Of a stretch of DNA of 36,241 bases, positions 7,241 through 14,845 are shown piece after piece. Origin of the DNA: an uncultured Lachnospiraceae bacterium. Lineage in GTDB: Bacteria; Bacillota; Clostridia; Lachnospirales; Lachnospiraceae. The stretch is taken from positions 1 to 36,241 of the forward strand of contig CACWLA010000029.1 in assembly GCA_902761665.1 (NCBI GenBank), in the 5' to 3' direction. Within the stretch, counting starts at the first letter, position 1. The number at the start of each line of letters is the position of its first letter. The notes under the pieces are model-generated. The model did no database searches, was not told where the DNA came from, and was given only the letters and a program-made list of their open reading frames with translations. Both the position numbers and the translations under genes were made by a program.

Positions 7241-7972
7241 ATGGATCACATTGAGACAGCGGATTATCTGGTGAGGATGCTGGATCTGAACAATAAAGAA
7301 GAACTGAGAGAAGTGCAGAAGCTTCGTTACGATTACCTTCTGCGGGATTTTGATGAAAATAAAAACGACAGCGACGGACTGGACGACGACGGCTACGATG
7401 TGTTTTCCGAGTCCCTCATTGCCGTGGAAAAGAAGACCGGACGGATCGTCGGGACCTACAGGGTGGCAACGGATGAGACCCTGAAGGGCGGTGTCTTCAA
7501 GTGCGAGGAAGAGTTCGACATTTCCGCCCTGCGGAAGGATCCGGGCGGGATCGTTGAAGCCGGACGGGCCGTGATCCACAGGGATTACCGGGGCGGCGTC
7601 GTATTCAGCCTGCTTTGGAGAGGCGTGATCACCTACGCAAGAGACTTTGGCCTGCGCTATGTCATCGGTACCTGTTCCCTGCACGGGACGGATCCCGGTG
7701 CTTTCGTGAACTGCACCTCTTATCTGAACGAGAAGCATCTCTGCAGCCGCTTCGAGGTGCGGGCGTCTCACGATTCCTTCGAATACGGGAACGTGAAAGG
7801 CCTGTCCGCCGCTGAGGCAGGCCTGCCGGGCCTGCTGAAAGCCTATCTGAAGATCGGTGCCACGGTCTCGCAGAACGGTTTCATCGACTATGATTTCAAC
7901 TGCTGCGACGTGATGATCATCCTGGACCGGGAAAACATGAACGAAAGGTTCCTGCGGCGCTTTGCAGGGTGA
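7241..7972 (+). CDS. GNAT-fold N-acyltransferase, OlsB/hemolysin-like
   Basis: The 243-residue protein resembles the Acetyltransf_5 family (PF13444) that includes ornithine N-acyltransferase OlsB, which moves a 3-hydroxyacyl chain from acyl-ACP to an amino acid, the first step of amino-acid lipid synthesis. Family landmarks: LRYDYLLRDFDEN (about 28-43, the R/F-D region), ESLIAVEKKTGRIVGTYRV (about 60-78) and EAGRAVIHRDYRGG (about 107-120, acceptor/acyl-carrier loop). No OlsA gene adjoins it, although a PlsC-like acyltransferase lies at 31451. An autoinducer-synthase-like or other acyl-amino-acid role is equally possible. Confidence 0.75.
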   Translation: MDHIETADYLVRMLDLNNKEELREVQKLRYDYLLRDFDENKNDSDGLDDDGYDVFSESLIAVEKKTGRIVGTYRVATDETLKGGVFKCEEEFDISALRKDPGGIVEAGRAVIHRDYRGGVVFSLLWRGVITYARDFGLRYVIGTCSLHGTDPGAFVNCTSYLNEKHLCSRFEVRASHDSFEYGNVKGLSAAEAGLPGLLKAYLKIGATVSQNGFIDYDFNCCDVMIILDRENMNERFLRRFAG

Positions 7973-8035
7973 ATGGGGAAGCTGCGGCATGTGCCGGACG
8001 TGAACGAAACCGCCGGAGAAAAGGAGGTACCGGAA

Positions 8036-9991
8036 ATGAAGAACCGTAAGAACCGAATGCTACCGGCCTTGCTGGCAGCTGTCCTGATGCTGTCTTCGTG
8101 CGCGCCGGCCGTAAGGCCGTCCGCATCGCAGCCCGCCTCGGAAAGCGAAACGGCGGCGGTGACGCCGGCATCTTCTTCGGAAGCCGAAAAGAGTACGGCG
8201 GAAAACGTTCCGGAAACGCAGCCGGCGGAAAGCGTTCCGGAAACGCAGCCGACGGAAAAACCTTCGGTCCCTGAGACGGCACCGACGGAAACGGAGCCTG
8301 AGACCCGCCCGACGAAAGAGAACCAGAGCGGACGGACACCGAAGGGATATTCGGTGCAGTTCAGGACGCCTTACGGGGAGGCTCCCGAAGCGCAGCAGGT
8401 GCCGAAAGGGGGACTTGTCACGGAACCTGCAGAGATCCCTGTGCCCGGAAAGACCTTCGCAGGCTGGTACCGGGAAGGCATCGGCGGCAGGTGGAATTTT
8501 GACGAAGACAGGGTCACGGAACCCGTGACGCTGATGGCTGTCTATACGGATCCCGTGCCCCGCGCAGCGGGCAGGCTCAACCTGCATGACATCGGCAGAA
8601 CGGCTGCCGAACTGAAAGGGACCCATGCGGCGGTCGTGATCTTTATCGGCTATACTGACGGCATCGTTCCCGAAAAAGACCGGTATGAGGCTTTCTTTGC
8701 GGGGGATTACGGGCAGGAAAAGGCCATGGATTCGCTCTCGACCTATTTCAGGCTGAATTCCTACGGCAAGGTCTCCATGGAATTCTATTTCCATTATTAT
8801 GATACCGGCATGAGCTGCAGGGAGGCATACGATTATACGGAAGATGCCGGGAAAGCCATGGAACTGCTTTATGATGGGTTCCGGGAATTTCAGCAGGCGT
8901 ACGACGGGGATCTGAGAGATTGGGACCGCAACGGCGACGGCTATGTGGACATGCTGTATTTCATATCCTGTGAGGATCCGGCAAAAACTATCGGGAACGG
9001 AAAGAACCGCTACATTTACGGGGCCGGAGCAACGCCGACGGAAAACATTCCGCCGGATCCGGAAAGACCGGTCATTCATACCTATTCCAAGCTGGCTTAC
9101 TTTGACATGCTGAAAGAGATCCTTCCCGGAACTTCCCTGGGAGGCCTTCGCATCCTGATCCACGAAACTGGGCATATCTTCGGCCTGGAGGATTATTACA
9201 ACAGCAAAACAAAAGAGGGAGAAAACGATTTTGAAACGCTGGGCATGTACGACATGCAGGCATTTGATATGGGAGACTGGAATGTCTTTTCCCGCTTTGC
9301 CGCCGGCTGGCTGGATCCCTATGTGATCGACGGGACGATGGATGAAGTGACGCTCAGGCTCGGTTGTTCCTCCGAAGTCCCGGATGCCGTGCTGATCCCG
9401 ACGGCGGCCGGCTGGAACGGAACGGCTTTTGACGAATACATCCTGATCGACGTAATGGCGCCGTATGCGGCGAATGCCCTGGACTGGGAGCGTCTGTGTC
9501 AGCTGCCGCTCGTGCAGCCGGATGATCCGCGTATTGCGGGCGGTGTCCGGGTCTATCACGCGGACGGCCGGCTGGTACGGGCGGAAATCGGCGCAACGGC
9601 TGTTTACACGCCTGTCAACACGTATGAAGAGATCCTTGCGGTCACGCAGGAGCAGCACGTCTGGCTGTGGCGGCGTTTCCTGAATTCCGACGGATATGAA
9701 CCGAAGCTGCCGGAAGATTCCTTCGGGAAGCATCAGATCGAGATCGTGCCTTCGGACGGCAGCGGCCGCTTCCGCGGGAAAGATCAGATCATGTTCTGGC
9801 AGGCGGTTGATTCCCTGCTGGTGAACGACCTCTTCGGTCCCGGGGACGTCTTTTCCATGGAGAAGTGCGCGGGTGCTTTCGTAGATGAGCCGCTGATGAA
9901 TAACGGTTCATCCCTCGATTACGAGATGACCGTAGACTTTTACGATCCGGAGGCGCGCGAAGCCGTCATTACGATCCGGAAGATCCGCTGA
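8036..9991 (+). CDS. Lipoprotein M6-type metalloprotease with InlB-like repeat
   Basis: A 651-residue surface protein. The ATG at 8036 is chosen for its AAGGAGG site and the typical lipoprotein signal that follows (MLPALLAAVLMLSSC, lipobox Cys22). A Ser/Thr/Pro/Glu-rich stalk follows (about 23-95) with a duplicated 27-bp unit encoding VPETQPAES/VPETQPTEK. Next come a Listeria-Bacteroides (InlB B-type) repeat (about 98-165, with KTFAGWYRE) and the protease domain. Zinc site: H376-E377-T-G-H380-x2-G383-x2-D386, the HExxHxxGxxD form of M6 immune-inhibitor-A-type peptidases. DRNGDGYVD (about 302-310) looks like a calcium loop. It is predicted to act on external proteins while anchored to the membrane. 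A strong terminator follows. Confidence 0.85.
   Translation: MKNRKNRMLPALLAAVLMLSSCAPAVRPSASQPASESETAAVTPASSSEAEKSTAENVPETQPAESVPETQPTEKPSVPETAPTETEPETRPTKENQSGRTPKGYSVQFRTPYGEAPEAQQVPKGGLVTEPAEIPVPGKTFAGWYREGIGGRWNFDEDRVTEPVTLMAVYTDPVPRAAGRLNLHDIGRTAAELKGTHAAVVIFIGYTDGIVPEKDRYEAFFAGDYGQEKAMDSLSTYFRLNSYGKVSMEFYFHYYDTGMSCREAYDYTEDAGKAMELLYDGFREFQQAYDGDLRDWDRNGDGYVDMLYFISCEDPAKTIGNGKNRYIYGAGATPTENIPPDPERPVIHTYSKLAYFDMLKEILPGTSLGGLRILIHETGHIFGLEDYYNSKTKEGENDFETLGMYDMQAFDMGDWNVFSRFAAGWLDPYVIDGTMDEVTLRLGCSSEVPDAVLIPTAAGWNGTAFDEYILIDVMAPYAANALDWERLCQLPLVQPDDPRIAGGVRVYHADGRLVRAEIGATAVYTPVNTYEEILAVTQEQHVWLWRRFLNSDGYEPKLPEDSFGKHQIEIVPSDGSGRFRGKDQIMFWQAVDSLLVNDLFGPGDVFSMEKCAGAFVDEPLMNNGSSLDYEMTVDFYDPEAREAVITIRKIR
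8207..8260 (+). repeat. 27-bp tandem duplication in lipoprotein stalk
   Basis: Two adjacent 27-bp units beginning GTTCCGGAAACGCAGCCG (8207-8233 and 8234-8260) encode two nine-residue VPETQP repeats. They keep the frame and lengthen the stalk. Confidence 0.8.
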
Positions 9992-10020
9992 GCGAAAAAG
10001 GCTCCGACAGAACAGAATAA

Positions 10021-10060
10021 AAAAGAGGTGTGCCCCGTGTGATGAGGCACACCTCTTTTT
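10021..10060. terminator. Bidirectional terminator between convergent genes
   Basis: A perfect 14-bp stem (AAAAGAGGTGTGCC 10021-10034 with 10046-10059) has an A-run on one side and a T-run on the other. It serves the metalloprotease (plus) and the M42 peptidase (minus). Confidence 0.85.
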
Positions 10061-10070
10061 CGCTGCCGTT

Positions 10071-11102
10071 TTACTCTGTCAGGTAGGCGCAGAGCAGGTC
10101 GTAGGTGTTCTTCAGGCCGTCGATATGCGTCCGTTCGTAGCCGTGGCTGTTGGCGGTGCCGAAGCCGATGGCGGCGTGGCGGATGTCGTAGCCCGCAGTC
10201 ACGCTGGCATCGCCGTCCGTTCCGTAGTGCGGCGTAAAGATGTCCATGACGTAATCGATCCCGTGCTCTGCCGCTTTCTGCCGCAGTTCATTTGTCATTC
10301 CCCAGTGGTAGGGGAAGCGGGAATCCTTCGCGAAGATGGAGACCTTCCGTTCGTCGGAGGTCTGGTCGGGGCCCGTCGGCGCGATGTCAATGGCCAGGAT
10401 GTCCTTCGTATCCGCGGGCAGCCAGACCGTGCCGTGTCCGATCTCCTCGTAAAAGGCGAAATAGGCATAGACCTTCCGGGACGGCGTCACGCCTTCTTCC
10501 TTCAGCGCTTTCAAGAAAGTGAGCAGGATCGCAGCGGCTGCCTTGTCGTCGATGAAGCGGGACTTGATGTAGCCGTTCACGAAGACCGGCCGCGGGTCAA
10601 GCGCGATCATGTCGCCGGTCTCGATGCCGAGCTTTGCGACGTCGGCAGCGCATTTTACGTTCTCGTCCAGTACCACGCAGACGTTCTTCCGGTAGTCGGG
10701 AAGCACCGTACGCAGTTCCTCCTCGGTCACATGGATGGAGTTCGGGGTGCGGCAGACGGTCCCGGTAAAGACCTTCCCGTCCCGGTTGTATATCCTCACG
10801 TTTTCCGTGACGCAGTAGAAGGGGTAAAGCCCGCCCACGGGGCAGACGTTCAGGGTGCCGTCTGCGTTTATGTGCCGCACCATCAGGCCGATGTCGTCGA
10901 GGTGCGCTGTCACGGCGATGGGGTCGCCCTCACCGCCGGCGCAGGCGATCACGCCGCCCTTATGCGTCAGGTCATAACGGTATCCGAGGTCATTCAGGAT
11001 CCTGCAGAGTACGTCCTGGATCTCCTCGTACTGACCGGTTGTGCTGTCGACCGCGACAAGTTTTCTGAAGATATCCAGACAGTATTCCTGATCAAAGTTC
11101 AT
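10071..11102 (-). CDS. M42 family metallo-aminopeptidase
   Basis: A 343-residue cytosolic aminopeptidase of the M42 (glutamyl aminopeptidase/TET) family that trims amino acids from short peptides. Expected metal and catalytic residues are visible: His-Asp in TAHLDDIG, Asp in SRFIDDKAAA, the general base pair Glu-Glu in FYEEIGHG, Asp in LAIDIAP and the late His in NSHGYERTH. The start is ATG 11102-11100 behind AAAGGAG; an in-frame ATG 11 codons upstream has no good ribosome-binding site. It stands alone between convergent and divergent genes. Confidence 0.9.
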   Translation of the reverse strand: MNFDQEYCLDIFRKLVAVDSTTGQYEEIQDVLCRILNDLGYRYDLTHKGGVIACAGGEGDPIAVTAHLDDIGLMVRHINADGTLNVCPVGGLYPFYCVTENVRIYNRDGKVFTGTVCRTPNSIHVTEEELRTVLPDYRKNVCVVLDENVKCAADVAKLGIETGDMIALDPRPVFVNGYIKSRFIDDKAAAAILLTFLKALKEEGVTPSRKVYAYFAFYEEIGHGTVWLPADTKDILAIDIAPTGPDQTSDERKVSIFAKDSRFPYHWGMTNELRQKAAEHGIDYVMDIFTPHYGTDGDASVTAGYDIRHAAIGFGTANSHGYERTHIDGLKNTYDLLCAYLTE

Positions 11103-11255
11103 GGGGTACGCTCCTTTGTATTTTGCTGCTTCCATTCTATCACGTTTTTCCGGATTAGAAAAGATTCCCTTCGGTGCGGCGGAGAAGAAATGTACGGCGG
11201 CATCTTCCGTAAAGAGCCGTATTGTGCTAAAATAGCATTAAAGGAGGCGGATGCC

Positions 11256-11567
11256 ATGACAAGGATCGAGCGGATCACGGAAATGGAACGCTGCCTGGAT
11301 GCGTCGCGCGCAGCGGTGGACAGGTTGGCGGAGGCTTTTGACGCCTATGAGGCGGTGCAGAAGGACTATATTAAACTGAGTGAATACTACGGAAGCGCGA
11401 AGTGGAACGACGACTACGACGCGGATGCGGCCGGCAAACTGCCGGCGGGGCTGAAGCGGGGCGTGCTGTCAGAGGATGCGGTCTATGACCTCATCACCGA
11501 CAACCACGAACTGGCGGTCAGGATGCTGAAAACCGTTGTAAAGGCGCTGGAGAACCAGGCGCTGTAA
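11256..11567 (+). CDS. DUF4298 family protein
   Basis: A 103-residue, mostly helical acidic protein. Its ending, LSEYYGS...W...AGKLPAGLKRGVLSEDAVYDLITDN, is the signature of DUF4298 (PF14131), small cytosolic proteins of Firmicutes with unknown role. ATG 11256 follows AAAGGAGG by 8 nt; the ATG five bases earlier is out of frame. The N-terminal half (about 1-45) is a coiled-coil-like helix. The GNAT gene begins 62 nt downstream and may be cotranscribed. Confidence 0.85.
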   Translation: MTRIERITEMERCLDASRAAVDRLAEAFDAYEAVQKDYIKLSEYYGSAKWNDDYDADAAGKLPAGLKRGVLSEDAVYDLITDNHELAVRMLKTVVKALENQAL

Positions 11568-11629
11568 GGAAAAAACCGTTGGCGGCGGCAGGGCGGAATG
11601 CCGGAAAGCCGCGGCAGAAGAGGTGCTGC

Positions 11630-12064
11630 ATGGAAGTTTTTCGGACGGATGACGAGATGCTGAAGAGGAGAGCGGCCTGGGCGGTCGATCCGTACTTTCC
11701 GGTGGGCCTGCACGGTCAGCCGGACCCGGAGGCGGCGCTCCTGAAGATGCTGCGCCTGGCAGATTTCATCGTGGCAGCGGACGCCGGGGAACCGGTCGGC
11801 CTTGCCGTGATCTACGCGAATGACCTGAAGACCCGCGCCGCTTACATCACCCTCTTCGGCGTGAAGGACGAATACGGCCGCCGGGGCGTGGGGCAGATGC
11901 TTCTGGACGCCTGCGCGGAGCTTGCGCTTTCGCGCGGCATGGACCGGATCCGTCTGGAGGTCACGGACAGCAACGAGCGGGCGGTCCGCTTCTACACGAA
12001 GCACGGATTCATCCGTACCGGCGCCTGTGAAGAAGACAGTTCCTACATGGAAAAAACGCTGTAA
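11630..12064 (+). CDS. GNAT family N-acetyltransferase
   Basis: 144 residues covering a full GNAT domain: beta4 AAYITLFGVKDEYGRRGVGQMLLDAC (about 72-97) contains the acetyl-CoA loop R-R-G-V-G, followed by LEVTDSNERAVRFYTKHGF (about 113-131) of motif B. The start is ATG 11630 behind AGAGGTG. The acceptor is unknown. A bidirectional terminator follows. Confidence 0.85.
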   Translation: MEVFRTDDEMLKRRAAWAVDPYFPVGLHGQPDPEAALLKMLRLADFIVAADAGEPVGLAVIYANDLKTRAAYITLFGVKDEYGRRGVGQMLLDACAELALSRGMDRIRLEVTDSNERAVRFYTKHGFIRTGACEEDSSYMEKTL

Positions 12065-12094
12065 GAAGCGGCAGCACACCGCGGGAGATCATTA

Positions 12095-12129
12095 CGAAAA
12101 GAGCGCTGCAGGACGCAGCGCTCTTTTCG
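12095..12129. terminator. Bidirectional terminator between GNAT and nitroreductase genes
   Basis: A perfect 15-bp stem (CGAAAAGAGCGCTGC 12095-12109 with 12115-12129), with A- and T-runs inside the outer stem, lies between convergent genes. Confidence 0.8.
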
Positions 12130-12167
12130 TTTCCCCGCATCCGCTCTGTCCGGATGCGGACGTGGTT

Positions 12168-12692
12168 TTACAGATAAAATGCCCGGCCGTCCTTACGCGG
12201 CACCGGCGTCGGGAGTTCTCCGTCCGCGTAGCCGATCGCGCAGTGTCCGATGCCTTCATATTCGCCTTCGATGCCCAGCTCGCGGAGCAGGGCTTTCATC
12301 TCTTCGGTCTCAAATTCCTGCTTGGCGCGGTGGATCCAGATGCCGCCGAGTCCCAGCGCGTGCGCCGCATTCAGCATGTTCCCCATGGTGAGGCTCCCGT
12401 CGAAGAGATAGGTCGGAACCTCTTTGTTTGCCAGGACCACAAGTACGGCTGGCGCGCCGTAGAAGGGATCGGAGCCTTCGGGCTGGCCCAGGATCCGGCG
12501 GTTCATGTCGGAAAGTCTGTCGCGGAGCTTTTTGTCCGTAACGGCCAGGATCAGGGAGGACTGGCGGCCCATGCCGCTCGGTGCGTAAAGCCCCGCCTCC
12601 ACGATCTGCTCGATGAGTTCCTTCGGCGGCATTTCCGCCTTGAATTTCCGGATGCTCCGGCGTTCCGTTAAGGTCTTGATCACTTCGTTCAT
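12168..12692 (-). CDS. Nitroreductase family protein
   Basis: A 174-residue FMN-dependent oxidoreductase of the compact nitroreductase fold. The N-terminal TERRSIRKFK (9-18) contacts the FMN phosphate, YAPSGMGRQSS (about 36-46) is the usual PSG/Q flavin loop, and GLGGIWIHRAKQ (about 114-125) with GHCAIGYADG completes the flavin site. It likely reduces nitro compounds or quinones with NAD(P)H; the natural substrate is unknown. The ribosome-binding site is AAGGAGG. Confidence 0.9.
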   Translation of the reverse strand: MNEVIKTLTERRSIRKFKAEMPPKELIEQIVEAGLYAPSGMGRQSSLILAVTDKKLRDRLSDMNRRILGQPEGSDPFYGAPAVLVVLANKEVPTYLFDGSLTMGNMLNAAHALGLGGIWIHRAKQEFETEEMKALLRELGIEGEYEGIGHCAIGYADGELPTPVPRKDGRAFYL

Positions 12693-12806
12693 GCAGTACC
12701 TCCTTATCGTTGAATGTGCCCCTTCGGGGCAGATAATTTGATGGTTTCAGTCTTTTTTTCTGCAGACCGTATTGGCCAGAATGACTAGCGCGATGCAGTC
12801 AGCGGA
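12693..12806. other. Short intergenic region, minor hairpin only
   Basis: The region 12693-12806 holds a small TGCCCC-TTCG-GGGCA hairpin (about 12717-12731) in the nitroreductase leader. It is too short and poorly placed to be called a terminator with confidence. Confidence 0.4.
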
Positions 12807-14132
12807 TCAGTCTTCGGGAGCGGCTGCGGATCTGCGGACGGTCTCGGCATCGGCGGGCGTCAGGCCTTCCGGAAGATAACTATCCGGCACTTCGCAGCCG
12901 AAGAAGAAGCGGAAGAACAGGCAGGCGGCAAGGAAACTGCCGGCAGCGTTCGGATGGTAGAAGTCGGACTTATACAGGGAGAAGCCCGGATGCGCGTCCT
13001 GAAAGCGTACGAAAGCTTCCCCGACGGGGACGAGAGGACATTCCAGACGCCCGGCCTCAGCCTGATAGCCTTCGCTGAGAAGGCGCAGCATCTCCCGGTA
13101 TTCCAGCCCGGTCCCGCTCAGCTTGGGACTGCCTTCCTGATAAGGGCAGGTCGCATAGAAGACGGGCATGGCACCGCGGGCACGGATCGCCGGAACCAGG
13201 CCGTCCACGCCTTCCCGGAACAAATCCCGGTGAATGGCCGGAGCAATGCTCTGTTCCTGCAGGACGACCGCGTCCCAGGGTTCGGAGGCGATGAGCGGCA
13301 GCGCTTCGTTTCCGTGCGGGTCGGCCGGATCGGTGTAGCGCCGGAGTTCATAGCCGCCATAGGCAAGCATGCGGACGTCGGCCTTAAGACCGGCCGCGTC
13401 AGCCATGCCCTGCACCATGGCGGGCATTTCGTTGAAATAGGTAAAGCTGTTGCCGATGAACAGGATCCGCTTCATGCGTGGGGTTCCTTTCTCCATGTCA
13501 GTTCCCTGGGGTGGGATCCGACCGGCTGCCTTCGCCAGTGTGTTCCGCACGATCGTATCGAGCAGTGCTTCGCGGCTTTTCGCGCTCTCAGGGATCGCAG
13601 CGATGACGTACCAGGCACCGGGATAGTCCCAGTGCCGCTGGAAGTACGCTTCGACGGGATAGGGGTCGGCGACCTCCGACAGTTCGGGCCGTACGCGACG
13701 GACGATCTCCAGGGCTTCGGCATGGATCCGGTCCCGGAAATCCGCGGCGTGAGCCAGGTCTTCATCGTTGATCTCCGGCGGTGCAAAACGAACGGGAAGG
13801 CTGTCCCCGGCCGCCGGTTCCGGCACCAGGCCGCAGTGCCTTTCCAACAGTTCCCGCAGGGAAGGTCTTTCGGGATCGAGGCGGTATGCCGATCCGTCCG
13901 GACTTCTGCTGACCAGCCCGGCGTCGCAAAGTTCCCTGCGGAGGGCTGCGGCATCGCCAAACGAATGCAGACCGTTCAGCAGCGCGCCGAACTCAGCCTC
14001 GGAATACTCCTTCTCCGGCGGAATGTGCTCCGCAAGCCAGGCCAGCGCCATGAGCCGTTTTTTCTTTTTAGCGGGCAGCCCGGTCAGCATCCCGTGCTGC
14101 AGGAACGGCATCAGTTCATCGTATTCATTCAT
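12807..14132 (-). CDS. DUF2087 domain fused to SGNH hydrolase (DUF4886-like)
   Basis: A 441-residue protein. Residues 7-85 match DUF2087, a winged-helix-like regulator domain (LTGLPAKKKKRLMALAWLA). Residues about 110-215 are unrecognised. Residues 220-441 are an SGNH hydrolase: Ser229 in FIGNSF (block I), VLQEQS (block III region), and Asp390/His393 in SDFYHPN (block V), closest to DUF4886. Such enzymes remove acyl groups from sugars or lipids; no signal peptide is present, so it should act inside the cell. The start is ATG 14132 with AAGGAA; the frame is open further upstream but overlaps the previous gene. An in-frame Met220 (13475) has its own AAAGGA, so the hydrolase may also be made alone. 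Confidence 0.75.
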   Translation of the reverse strand: MNEYDELMPFLQHGMLTGLPAKKKKRLMALAWLAEHIPPEKEYSEAEFGALLNGLHSFGDAAALRRELCDAGLVSRSPDGSAYRLDPERPSLRELLERHCGLVPEPAAGDSLPVRFAPPEINDEDLAHAADFRDRIHAEALEIVRRVRPELSEVADPYPVEAYFQRHWDYPGAWYVIAAIPESAKSREALLDTIVRNTLAKAAGRIPPQGTDMEKGTPRMKRILFIGNSFTYFNEMPAMVQGMADAAGLKADVRMLAYGGYELRRYTDPADPHGNEALPLIASEPWDAVVLQEQSIAPAIHRDLFREGVDGLVPAIRARGAMPVFYATCPYQEGSPKLSGTGLEYREMLRLLSEGYQAEAGRLECPLVPVGEAFVRFQDAHPGFSLYKSDFYHPNAAGSFLAACLFFRFFFGCEVPDSYLPEGLTPADAETVRRSAAAPED

Positions 14133-14145
14133 GGTCAATTCCTTT

Positions 14146-14652
14146 TTATGCGCGGCCTGCCGTTTCAAACGCGAAGAGGGTGTCGGCGGGGAATCGGTAT
14201 TCGGCATCGCAGGTGTATCCGCGAAGCCAGAGAACGCCGTCCACGTTTCTGAGGTACAGCCCTTTTGGGAAGGCGTCGCTTTCTTCAAGGATGTCCGACA
14301 GGACCGTAACGGCCCGGTCCGGTGCTTTGTGCGTTCCGCTGAGAACGGAATTCCGGCTCACCGGCTGATCCGACCATGCCAGGCGGAGGAACAGGGCGGT
14401 TCCCGGAGAGCAGGGCTTTAAGCCGACCTGCGGAAGCCGCTGAAAGATCTCCTCCAGCACTGCGCTGTTTTCCAGCCCGATCTCCCGCAGCGACGCGACG
14501 GTCACGGCGGTGTTTTCCGGAAGCACGGCGGAAAAGCGCGGGTGGGAAAAATACTGCTCCGCGTATGCGTTGACGCGGATGCCGTTTTCTTCCAGTATTC
14601 GGAGGATCCGGTCCGCCGGAACGGATCCGGCTGTCAGCTTGATCTCCTGCAT
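14146..14652 (-). CDS. Conserved hypothetical protein (168 aa)
   Basis: A soluble protein starting MQEIKLTAGSVPADRILRIL, with ILEENGIRVNAYAEQYFSHPRF, LREIGLENSAVLEEIFQRLPQVGLKPC and LFLRLAW segments. Similar proteins occur in Firmicutes, sometimes loosely labelled helicase, but no helicase motif is present here; the function is unknown. It starts behind GGAG, 13 nt before the DUF2087-SGNH gene with which it is probably cotranscribed. Promoter at 14732-14760. Confidence 0.7.
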   Translation of the reverse strand: MQEIKLTAGSVPADRILRILEENGIRVNAYAEQYFSHPRFSAVLPENTAVTVASLREIGLENSAVLEEIFQRLPQVGLKPCSPGTALFLRLAWSDQPVSRNSVLSGTHKAPDRAVTVLSDILEESDAFPKGLYLRNVDGVLWLRGYTCDAEYRFPADTLFAFETAGRA

Positions 14653-14731
14653 GATGAGAACTCCTTTCAGACGGCGGTCCGGTCCTGCTTCGCCGGCCGC
14701 GCGGAACGGCGCCGGCCGACGGTTTTCTTAA

Positions 14732-14760
14732 ATTATAGCATGGGATGGCGCACGTACCAA
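14732..14760 (-). promoter_or_regulatory. Promoter of 14652/14132 gene pair
   Basis: Minus strand: TTGGTA (14760-14755), 17 nt, TATAAT (14737-14732) with an extended -10 (TGCTATAAT), 80 nt before the ATG. Confidence 0.6.
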
Positions 14761-14782
14761 CGTCTATTCCCGAAAAATCGCG

Positions 14783-14820
14783 AAAAAAGACCTGACGGCG
14801 TTTCTTCCGTCAGGCCTTTT
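14783..14820 (-). terminator. Terminator after pepT
   Basis: CCTGACGG (14791-14798) pairs with CCGTCAGG (14807-14814), extendable by mismatched G/A pairs. On the minus strand it is followed by TCTTTTTTCG. It ends the pepT-deoD operon. Confidence 0.75.
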
Positions 14821-14845
14821 CAGTTTTCCGCCTTACTGCTGGGCT

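Noticed and set aside
8060-9733. A 557-codon minus-strand frame inside the metalloprotease gene
   Set aside because: Arg/Pro-rich low-complexity translation; the plus-strand protein has a lipobox and zinc motif.
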